DNA from: Vandiemenella viatica
Lineage: Eukaryota; Arthropoda; Insecta; Orthoptera; Morabidae
Direction of reading: 5' to 3'
DNA: 64,000 nucleotides
NCBI GenBank assembly: GCA_031002005.1
Contig: JARYHS010009186.1
Span: 250,199,199 to 250,263,198, forward strand
How positions within the stretch are numbered: the first letter of the stretch is position 1; each line of letters starts with the position of its first letter. Position numbers and translations under genes: made by a program. Below are positions 55,757-64,000 of this stretch, piece after piece. The notes under the pieces are model-generated. The model did not search any database and was not told where the DNA came from. It saw nothing but the letters and a program-made list of their open reading frames with translations.

Positions 55757-58700
55757 TCTTTATATATAAAGATGAATGTATGTATGTTTGTTTGTTTGTT
55801 TGTTTGTTTGTTTGTTTGTTGTTTGTTTGTTTGTTTGTTGGTTTGTTTGTTCTTCATACAAATCCACAGTTTTTATCCGTTCTCGATGAAACTTTGCACA
55901 CTTATCCTTTGAAACAAGGAGATAAATACTGTCTACATTTGCTTGAAAAATTGTCTGTATAAATAACACATTTGTCTCATAACTTCGAAATATGGCGGTA
56001 GACAGACACTTTGGATGTGGACGACTCCGTACCGAATTTCCGCGTAGTGGCCTGGCAGCTGAGTGGATAAAGCGCTGGCTTACGAACGTCGTGGTCTCCG
56101 GTTCGAATCTCCGTCGGCGATAAGATTTTTAAAAATTGTTTTTCATCCTAAGAGTCAGGCCTGGGCCGTAGGTTATTCGGATTGAATGTTAAACCGTAGA
56201 TATTAGAAAGATAGGGGTGCAATGCGAGGCAAATCGTAGGTATTCTTACAATGTTGTAGGTGTATACTCTTTTACGTTAAAATGATCCCTCAGGTTTTGT
56301 TCGCAGTCAGTGTGTAAGTGTGAACCACAGGAATCTTTATATATAAAGATGAATGTATGTTTGTTTGTTTGGTTTTCTTCTTTTGTTGGTTTGTTTGGTC
56401 TTCATACAAATCCACAGTTTTTATCCGTTCTCGATGAAACTTTGCACACTTATCCTTTGAAACAAGGAGAAAAATACTGTCTACATTTGGTTGAAAAATT
56501 ATCTGTATAAATAACACATTTGTCTCATAACTTCGAAATACGGTGGTAGACAGACACTTTGGATGTGGACGACTGCGTACCAAGATTCCGCTTAGTGGCC
56601 TGTCAGCTGAGTGGCTAAAGCGCTGGCTTACGAACGTCATGGTCTCCGGTTCGAATCTCCGTCGGGGATAAGATTTTTAAAAATTGTTTTTCATCCTAAG
56701 AGTCAGGCCTGGGCCGTAGGTTATTCGGATTGAATGTTAAACCGTAGATATTAGAAAGTTAGGGGTGCAATGCGAGGCAAATCGTAGGTATTCTTGCAAT
56801 GTTGTGGGTGTATACACTTTTACGTTAAAATGATCCCTCAGGTTTTGTTCGCAGTCAGTGTGTAGGTGTGAACCACAGGAATCTTTATATATAAAGATGA
56901 ATGTATGTTTGTTTGTTTGTTTTTTTTTCTTTTGTTGGTTTGTTTGGTCTTCATACAAATCCACAGTTTTTATCCGTTCTCGATGAAACTTTGCACACTT
57001 ATCCTTTGAAACAAGGAGAAAAATACTGTCTACATTTGGTTGAAAAATTATCTGTATAAATAACACATTTGTCTCATAACTTCGAAATACGGTGGTAGAC
57101 AGACACTTTGGATGTGGACGACTGCGTACCAAGATTCCGCTTAGTGGCCTGTCAGCTGAGTGGCTAAAGCGCTGGCTTACGAACGTCATGGTCTCCGGTT
57201 CGAATCTCCGTCGGGGATAAGATTTTTAAAAATTGTTTTTCATCCTAAGAGTCAGGCCTGGGCCGTAGGTTATTCGGATTGAATGTTAAACCGTAGATAT
57301 TAGAAAGTTAGGGGTGCAATGCGAGGCAAATCGTAGGTATTCTTGCAATGTTGTGGGTGTATACACTTTTACGTTAAAATGATCCCTCAGGTTTTGTTCG
57401 CAGTCAGTGTGTAGGTGTGAACCACAGGAATCTTTATATATAAAGATGAATGTATGTTTGTTTGTTTGTTTTTTTTTTCTTTTGTTGGTTTGTTTGGTCT
57501 TCATACAAATCCACAGTTTTTATCCGTTCTCGATGAAACTTTGCACACTTATCCTTTGAAACAAGGAGAAAAATACTGTCTACATTTGGTTGAAAAATTA
57601 TCTGTATAAATAACACATTTGTCTCATAACTTCGAAATACGGTGGTAGACAGACACTTTGGATGTGGACGACTGCGTACCAAGATTCCGCTTAGTGGCCT
57701 GTCAGCTGAGTGGCTAAAGCGCTGGCTTACGAACGTCATGGTCTCCGGTTCGAATCTCCGTCGGGGATAAGATTTTTAAAAATAGTTTTTCATCCTAAGA
57801 GGCAGGCCTGGGCCGTAGGTTATTCGGATTGAATGTTAAACCGTAGATATTAGAAAGATAGGGGTGCAATGCAATGCAAATCGTAGGTATTCTTACAATG
57901 TTGTAGGTGTATACTCTTTTACGTTAAAATGATCCCTCAGGTTTTGTTCGCAGTCAGTGTGTAAGTGTGAACCACAGTAATCTTTATATATAAAGATGAA
58001 TGTATGTTTGTTTGTTTGGTTTTCTTCTTTTGTTGGTTTGTTTGGTCTTCATACAAATCCACAGTTTTTATCCGTTCTCGATGAAACTTTGCACACTTAT
58101 CCTTTGAAACAAGGAGAAAAATACTGTCTACATTTGGTTGAAAAATTATCTGTATAAATAACACATTTGTCTCATAACTTCGAAATACGGTGGTAGACAG
58201 ACACTTTGGATGTGGACGACTGCGTACCGAGATTCCGCGTAGTGGCCTGTCAGCTGAGTGGCTAAAGCGCTGGCTTGCGGACGTCATGGTCTCCGGTTCG
58301 AATCTCCGTCGGGGATAAGATTTTAAAAAATTGTTTTTCATCCTAAGAGTCAGGCCTGGGCCGTAGGTTATTCGGATTGAATGTTAAACCGCAGATATTA
58401 GAAAGTTAGGGGTGCAATGCGAGGCAAATCGTAGGTATTCTTGCAATGTTGTAGGTGTGTACTCTTTTACGTTAAAATGATCCCTCAGGTTTTGTTCGCA
58501 GTCAGTGTGTAAGTGTGAACCACAGTAATATTATTATAATTAGGGATGTAAGTCTCTGTCTTTTTGATACGTTATTACTCCCAATTGGCTATATCGTTGT
58601 GATGGAATTTTATAAGGAAATCTGTATGAAGGGCACAGGATATTGTTTGCAGTGTGATTAACAGTTGTAGTCACGAAATTTTGAGACCTTATCGAATGGT

Positions 58701-59446
58701 GACAGAAATATGTTGGCAATTGATTCTCATAACTTGGAAATACGGCGATAGACAGACACGTTGGATATGCACGTCTTCAGACGGTGTTCCGTGTAGTGAG
58801 CTGGAAGCTCAGTGGCTAAAGAGCTTGCTTACGAACGTCGTGGTCTCTGGTTGAAATCTCCGTCGGGGATCAGATTTTTAAAAATTGTTTTTCATCGTAA
58901 GAGTCAGGCCTGGGTCGTAGGTTATTCGGATTGAATGTTAAACTGTAGATATTAGAAAGTTAGGGGCGCAATGCGAGGCAAATCGTAGGTAGTCTTGCAA
59001 TGTTGTAGGTGTACACTTTTTTACGTTATAATGATCCCTCAGGTGTTGTTCACAGTCAGTGTGTGAGTGTGAACCACAGTAATATTATTATAAATACGGA
59101 AGTAAGTCTCTGTCTTTTTGTTATGTTTTGACGACTAAATGGCTATATCGTTGTGATGTAATTTTATATGGAAATGTATATGAAGGGCACAGGATATTTT
59201 TTCCAGTATGATTAACAGTTGTAGTCACGAAATTTTGAGATCTTATCGAATAGTGACAGAAATATGTTGGAAATTAATTCTCTTCAAGAGGCAGGTTCGA
59301 CGGTAGAATGATATAGCAATAGCTTTCCTGTCAGATTATGCCAACTCGATATTGTTTGGGACTAATCCTTCGTTACCAACAACTTACTATATTTAATTCT
59401 GGCAAAAAAATTCTTAATCCACGCGTACGAAGTCGCGGGTACGAGG
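55757..59446 (+). repeat. tandem array of ~550-bp units with tRNA-like boxes
   Basis: Unit starts: 55757, 56334, 56882, 57431, 57981, then diverged starts near 58529 and 59083. Spacings are 577, 548, 549, 550, 548 and about 554. Each of the first six units has GTGGCCTG.CAGCTGAGTGG and the B box GGTTCGAATC (degenerate in unit 6), a TTTG-rich microsatellite and the word TCGATGAAACTTTGCACAC. Units 2-5 look nearly identical, which suggests recent amplification by unequal exchange or replication. Peptides read from the minus strand of these units are repeats of the tandem sequence and not genes. Confidence 0.9.
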
Positions 59447-59450
59447 CTAG
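55757..59450 (+). mobile_element. non-autonomous Helitron with tandem internal units
   Basis: The 5' end is TCTTTATATATAAAGATG after an A (55756). The 3' end is a short hairpin (CGCG ... CGCG at 59422-59437), nine to ten bases, then CTAG before a T (59451). TC at the start, hairpin plus CTRR at the end, and insertion between A and T are the Helitron signature. No Rep/helicase is coded. The body is about seven tandem units of roughly 550 bp; the first five each restart with the 5' terminus word, and the last two are diverged. Confidence 0.8.
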
Positions 59451-60049
59451 TATACAATAAAAAGTGATATGTAACAGGGAGCTTAGCGAATCGTTACAAA
59501 TTTAAGGATGGGTGAGAGAAACCTTACTTTACAAATATTCTTTGTTTGTGTGCTAACGCTGATAGAGAAGCATTTGATTCAAAAAATAAATTCACAATAT
59601 ATTTTTTTTTTTTTTTAAATCGGAAACAGGATCTGTATCTTGACAGTACTAAAATGTGTGATAATATTTGAATTTACATTAAAGTTTGCCTACTTTATAA
59701 TAAACAGAAGTAACATACCGTTAAAACATTTATTTTTTATTTATTACTCTTTTTTTATTACTCACGAGCATAGTTTTCAGACGTTCGCCGCCCATTTGGT
59801 CTGATCTGACCTGACCTGACTGTTGCACGTTCACACTAGCGGTCAGCTCAGCTCGACTCAGGTCTTGACCGTTGTTGATCTTCTGTTTGACCTGCCTTGC
59901 CCTGACCTGAGCGGACCGCGTAGTGTGAATGCTCCCATTGGATTACGTGTATAGCGATTTTTGACCTGAGCTGAGCTGACCGCTAGTGTGAATGGGCCTT
60001 TAATGGTGACCTATGTGGTGATGGGGAGTTACGCGCTTTGTTTTAAGTG

Positions 60050-60260
60050 GCCAGTGGTGTGGCTGTGTCGCGGGGTCACGCCAGCTGCGTGCCGCGGGGG
60101 TCGCCACTTGTCGCTGAGGAGTGCCCGCCACGTGGCTCGAACACGCGACCCGCTGCTGACGCGTCGCGGCGAGCGGGCGTCGGGTTGCTCGCGCCGACTC
60201 ACCTTCCCCTCAGCTCACACATTGTTTCCGCGGTTTTATCGACGGTGGAGAGCTAATTTC
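60050..60260 (-). other. G/C-rich segment with a tRNA-like B box
   Basis: On the minus strand, near 60160-60110, GGGTCGCGTGTTCGAGCCACG resembles the B box of a tRNA-derived SINE head. No matching A box or body could be set out. Confidence 0.35.
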
Positions 60261-60424
60261 CCTTATTCGGCGAAAGATACCGTTAAAACACAGGTGTCTC
60301 GAACAGGTTCCTTGGGGTATTAATCCTACTCCCTCAAACCAGTAAAAATATTTACTGCGGACGTGTGTTTTCGAAAAAGCAAAGCGAAATATTATGTGTT
60401 TAAGCGAAGTATTTCTCTTTATTT

Positions 60425-60655
60425 GGATATTGGCTTTACGCCTCGTCGAGGTCATTAGAGGTGGAAACGGATTGAGGGGGGAAGGAACTGGAAGGAATTC
60501 AGTCATGGCCTTTTGAAGGAACCATCATGGCATTCGCCTGTAGTGACTTCTAGAAATCACAAAACACCATAATCTTAATGGCCAGACCAGATTTCAAACC
60601 TGCATCCTCTCAAATGCAAGGCCAGAGCATTACCGTTCACTCACCACGCTCGCTC
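60425..60655 (-). mobile_element. family-A SINE, nearly full-length
   Basis: Inverted tail words GGCTTTACGCCTCGTCGAGG and GGAAGGAATTCAGTC, then a degenerate inverted B box and CACCACGCTCGCTCAA. Confidence 0.75.
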
Positions 60656-60659
60656 AATC

Positions 60660-62140
60660 TTTCTAGGCGTTGGATGTTAATACAGTATACACTTTTCCGT
60701 CCACTAGCCGAGTTAAAAATTGCGTTTCCATACTATTTTGACGACTAAATTCCCTATCGTATTAAGGTTGGTTGTCATCAGGCCTGAAAACATGAATTTT
60801 ATAGCTTGCCAAGAGTGCTGAAACAGTAAAAGCTGAATTTGCTACTAAACAACTCTATTTAACTCCTAAACTGTTCCTCTCAATTAAGACCGTGTGGTAA
60901 GGTCGCATCTATTTTGTGGATAGAAAGAATTGCATACAAAGCCCGTCTAGATTACCCGATAGCAAGTACGATGTTAGAGGGACATAATATAGATACCACG
61001 GCTGTAATAAAATCATAATATTATGCGGTTTGGTTCTTGAGAACATCTTCATGCTCTGAATCTTCAACAACGACAACAGCAAAGATCAAGCTATTATTAT
61101 CTGAACTGAGTAGAGAACCACGTTAAACTGTAGGTCCCAGAGGAAAGGATCTGGCCGTCCTACCTCTGACACAATAGCTTAGTATGCCTCCTTCGGGAGG
61201 ATCCAACCAACCTTCGGGTTGTGGACTAAGTTAAGTAAGGGAGGATAATATATTTTTGAAGATATATATTATTTATATGCCTAAAATCCTAGACGTGCGT
61301 TAACCGGATCATCACTGACAAACCACTGGACCAATACAGGTCATATTCACATGAAATGTTATTCAGGTGGCGCGAATATTTCCGGTATGTGGCGCTAAAG
61401 TATAAATCATATATTTAAATTAGATCGTACTGACCGCGATTCCACAGATAACTCTCTATCTGAGAAACAATGCTAACCAAAGTTTACACTATCACCGTCT
61501 TGATTCTGCTTTGCTTTTTGAATACGGGTGATTATTTAATAATTTTTGTTAAATTTAGTAGATGCAGTAATATGAAACGGAATACGTTAATTAAACGTAA
61601 CAAGTGTGAGTAATATCTTATTTCACTAATCATGACAGTAGCACAGAAACATTTATACGTAGTTGTAACTTGATATCCGTTATTGTCTTTGGACGAGAGA
61701 TTATCCTAGCGCGTACTTAACGAAACTCGCTGTTTCCAACGTGTGAGGTCTTTCTGTGTCGTGTATGCTAAATAGAAAATTAATGCAATTTGTTTCGTTC
61801 ATAGTGAGGTTGTAATTTATTAACAGTTTAAAAAATAGTAAAACAGCAGAAGTGTGTGAGACTTCATTTTGAGTGGTGTTTGGTCGTAGCGGCTTTAATT
61901 GCGGTCGGTAGCGCCACAGTCACATTGTAAATACCAATAAAATATACAATTTTGCAGATGGGAAAGCTGTGTTACCCGAATTAAATGTATCACCTGAATC
62001 TTTAGCATCGTTAATGTTGCGTGTGAGTCAAGACTCTAAATTTTCCAGCAAAATTCGAAAATTCAACTCTTGCTTTCAAATCACTTCATCTGCTACGACA
62101 AAAATAATAACAAACGATGTTGGAAGAAATTTATAAACAA
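60660..62140. other. no gene recognised; paired UUCG-type hairpins
   Basis: At 61187-61200 CCTCCTTCGGGAGG and at 61208-61221 CAACCTTCGGGTTG are two perfect 5-bp stems, each capped by TTCG. Stem-loops like these occur in LINE 3' UTRs, but no coding sequence is adjacent. Confidence 0.4.
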
Positions 62141-62745
62141 CAACTAGTGTAAGCCGGTGACCTTTTCTTACGTATCGTCACGGGTCTAGAATAGTTACAG
62201 TTTTTAGGGTCGAAGAATATAACAGGTTGATCTGATCAGACCATTTATGAACTTCACGTGTGTTTGACCCTTAGGGTGAATAATATCTTTTAAGCTTGAA
62301 GAACTAAGAAATATTAATAGACCTAGGTATTAACGGATAGGAACGATCGCGCTATTATATATTTGTTTCAAAGGTCGTAGATTCGAACTTGCTTAAATAC
62401 GAACTTGACTTATATTTAACCCTTAAAGTTCACTCTTCAAAATTTCAAAAATTCCTGTTTTCATCGAAAGCATCACGTTTTTTTTTTTTTGTTGAGGATG
62501 GGCAAACATTCATAATAAATCATTGGTCATAGTGTTTGGAACGACCAGAGAACTTAATACACATTCTATATTAGTAAACAGTTGAGTAAGTCCGAAGAAA
62601 TGAATTGCCAGAATAGTCGATTCGGTAACGCATTTTGTCTGATGTCCACTTTAAATAACCAAATAACTCACGCACAGCGAACATGAACAAAGACCATTAA
62701 CGAAAGGAAGAGCAAACTTAGTGAATGTATTATGGCAATTAATTT

Positions 62746-62764
62746 AGTAACACTTGCTCAGCTA
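62746..62764. repeat. 19-bp TSD of the foldback insertion, left
   Basis: AGTAACACTTGCTCAGCTA; the right copy (63445-63463) differs by one base. Confidence 0.8.
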
Positions 62765-62872
62765 TAATATGTGATTATTGTAGGCCATCTCTTCCACAGT
62801 TGTTTGTTAAATTAATAATTATTCTTTAATAATTACGCCAGTACAACTGTTTTTGACAATATTTATTTGATG

Positions 62873-62905
62873 GACGCGTTTCGCCTGTCGTCGAGGCATC
62901 ATCAG
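62873..62905 (-). ncRNA. hammerhead-ribozyme-like motif, left arm
   Basis: On the minus strand: CTGATGA (62905-62899), stem-loop II with GCCT/AGGC, then GAAA (62882-62879), CGCG, then TC as cleavage site at 62874-62873. The core bases are all as required. Stem II is 4 bp with a larger loop than in the right arm. A palindromic CGCG in place of stem III is what dimer-forming hammerheads have. Stem I is weak. Confidence 0.6.
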
Positions 62906-63356
62906 CGTACAACGTTTTATTTTACATTTTTATTTTAAGGTGTGGTTGTTGGTCGCCTGTGCCCTCAACCAGCATGTTGTTTACACTATTGTGCATATTT
63001 ACATATTTTGTACAAAATTGGTCTTTTATGAAAACACTTTGAAGCACAGTTTTTTCCAACGACATTGTCAAACTTTTGTTTTTGCGCTAAATGTGTTTTG
63101 TATAGCATTTGATTGAGGTGATCTTTTCTTGCATACAGGGATTTTATTTCATTTGATAACCATAATTTTTCTGCTGCACAAAAACAAAAGTTTGACAATG
63201 TCGTTGAAAAAACTGTGCTTCAAAGTGTTTTCATAAAAGACCAATTTTGTACAAAATATGTAAATATGCACAATAGTGTAAACAACATGCTGGTTGAGGG
63301 CACAGGCGACCAACAACCACACCTTAAAATAAAAATGTAAAATAAAACGTTGTACG

Positions 63357-63389
63357 CTGATGATGCCTCGACGAGAGGCGAAACGCGTC
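63357..63389 (+). ncRNA. hammerhead-ribozyme-like motif, right arm
   Basis: CTGATGA (63357-63363), then stem II GCCTC-GACGA-GAGGC (63365-63379, 5 bp), then GAAA (63380-63383), CGCG (63384-63387) and TC (63388-63389). All conserved core positions match the hammerhead consensus, and the site of cleavage would be after 63389. Stem III can form only between two molecules through CGCG. Stem I pairing next to the core is poor (one G-C and an A-T apart), so activity is open. Confidence 0.65.
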
Positions 63390-63444
63390 CATCAAATAAT
63401 ATTGTCAAAAACAGTTGTACTGGCGTAATTATTAAAGAATAATT

Positions 63445-63463
63445 AGTAACAGTTGCTCAGCTA
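63445..63463. repeat. 19-bp TSD of the foldback insertion, right
   Basis: AGTAACAGTTGCTCAGCTA, 18 of 19 bases as at 62746-62764. Confidence 0.8.
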
Positions 63464-63600
63464 AATTGTGGACATTACCTTGAATTTCTTCTGATGATAT
63501 CTCTGGTGGCTGTTACTTTGTGAGTGAAGGCTGACACGTGACACCGTTCACCAGCCAATAGCTATCGAGACGAGTGAGTGAGCTAGGATATTATAAACAA

Positions 63601-64000
63601 CTATTATGATGCAAGGACAATTGTATCATCAGGATCGGATATTAATTCCCCATACCAGATAATGTCACAAAATTTAAAAAAATTTGTTATCTTGGCGATG
63701 AAGAAATAGGTCATAATTTATTTGACGCCGGCGGATACATACTCAAAGAAATATTTTTTATTTGGTTCTTTCTTTTTTGTTAGTTTCACTGTTGACATAT
63801 TTAAAAAATATAATAATAAAATATACGCCTAAATATAGTACAGGTTTAAATCAACCCCAACGTGTCATGTACTGGGTTGAATGAGGGTGAGTATACGTTT
63901 CATTACGTTCCGGAAACGACTGAAGCGACTTTGATGAAACTTTGTATACAGGATCCTTACTGGGTGACTACAGATTCTATAGAAGCGTTCTTTGTCACAA
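63601..64000. other. A/T-rich, start of an unidentified repeat
   Basis: From about 63840 the words GTTCCGGAAACGACTGAAGC and TGATGAAACTTTGTATAC recall the TCGATGAAACTTTGCACAC word of the Helitron units, so another Helitron-like sequence may begin here and pass the window edge. Confidence 0.35.

Larger units (their letters stand above)
54195..59999. mobile_element. PIF/Harbinger element containing a nested Helitron
   Basis: The termini AGGCCCATTCACACTAGCGG and its inverse, perfect over at least 24 bp, are followed on both sides by GGTCAGCTCAGCTCAG-type subterminal repeats. A second inner copy of CATTCACACTAGCGGTCAG is at 54264. The TTA duplication is typical of PIF/Harbinger. Transposase traces (RRVVRNAF, YFEFILV) lie at 54.49-54.57 kb. 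Without the Helitron (55757-59450) the element would be about 2.1 kb, too short for a full transposase plus Myb-like gene. It is therefore a deleted copy. Internal regions are shared with 3.4-4.1 kb. Confidence 0.82.
62765..63444. mobile_element. foldback insertion with two hammerhead-like motifs, Penelope-like
   Basis: 680 bp between 19-bp duplications. It is made of a 48-base lead, a left arm 62813-63084, a 94-base loop, and a right arm 63179-63444 that is the inverse of the left with few differences. Each arm holds a hammerhead core in opposite orientation. Penelope-like elements are known to carry minimal hammerheads in their terminal repeats (pLTRs) and to make variable-length TSDs, so a Penelope-derived origin is inferred. 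No protein is coded; the two minus-strand frames of 60-70 codons are arm sequence. Confidence 0.7.
62143..63600. repeat. old dispersed repeat, copy 2, interrupted by the foldback insertion
   Basis: Matches 8261-9250 in the same orientation and lacks the 8820-9070 part. It resumes after the insertion with TTGTGGACATTACCTTGAA and AGCCAATAGCTATC. T run at 62480-62491. Confidence 0.7.

Noticed and set aside
56045..56121. tRNA gene in each Helitron unit
   Set aside because: A and B boxes are present, but a proper acceptor stem and anticodon arm could not be set out. Best read as a tRNA-derived SINE head.
56290..58341. Family of 70-150-residue minus-strand frames with the same peptide in each tandem unit
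   Set aside because: They are readings of the Helitron tandem units through the tRNA-like box and microsatellite. Identity of the peptides follows from identity of the DNA.
55757..59446. CRISPR-like array
   Set aside because: Units are about 550 bp with no unique spacers, and the context is eukaryotic.
62986..63408. Two small minus-strand proteins
   Set aside because: They are the two arms of the inverted repeat read once in each direction.

Overview
The window is transposon-rich DNA from an animal, almost certainly an insect. It is A/T-rich, has many poly(A)/poly(T) tails and tRNA-derived SINEs, and carries remnants of nearly every arthropod transposon class. One exact 1000-base N gap marks a scaffold join. 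The mixture (several RNase H-bearing and Jockey/CR1/RTE/Tx1-like LINEs, PIF/Harbinger, several hATs, mariner, Helitron, Penelope) fits a large-genome polyneopteran, but the species cannot be named from sequence alone. I found no convincing host protein gene and no intact tRNA or rRNA gene. The largest patch that looks neither repetitive nor transposon-like is a CpG-rich stretch near 24 kb.

Layout. 0-9 kb: decayed pieces of SINE, CR1-like LINE, Tc1-like, PIF/Harbinger and hAT. 9.37-14.96 kb: a full-length LINE on the minus strand (LINE-A) with a 13-bp target duplication, gag-like ORF1, and endonuclease, RT and RNase H domains whose catalytic residues are intact but split by single-base frameshifts. 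15-20.3 kb: LINE relics, the N gap and a large inverted repeat. 20.3-22.6 kb: a BED-finger hAT relic between two near-identical 0.4-kb direct repeats. 23.5-24.4 kb: a mariner 5' fragment, then the CpG-rich patch. 25-30 kb: CR1-like, Jockey-like and RTE-like LINE 3' ends. 30.49-33.69 kb: a complete hAT with matching TIRs, a perfect 8-bp target duplication and a two-exon uninterrupted transposase. 33.8-38.3 kb: a SINE and a small TIR element, then a Jockey-like LINE split by a solo LTR. 38.7-44.15 kb: a Tx1/L1-like LINE (LINE-B) inserted into a SINE that keeps its own target duplication. 45-54 kb: SINEs, CR1-like tails, a mariner-like element with 163-bp TIRs and a Penelope GIY-YIG relic. 54.2-60.0 kb: a PIF/Harbinger element with a Helitron inside it, the Helitron itself built of about seven tandem 550-bp units with tRNA-like boxes. 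60-64 kb: degraded repeats and a 680-bp foldback insertion with two oppositely oriented hammerhead-ribozyme-like cores, flanked by a 19-bp target duplication.

The content is best read as layers of insertion. LINE-B sits in a SINE, the solo LTR in a Jockey LINE, the Helitron in Harbinger, and a SINE and the intact hAT in one older repeat. The foldback sits in one copy of an old repeat that also lies near 8-9 kb. Target duplications at many junctions support the order of events. Candidates for recent activity are the intact hAT and LINE-A; the hammerhead-bearing foldback is the most unusual structure.
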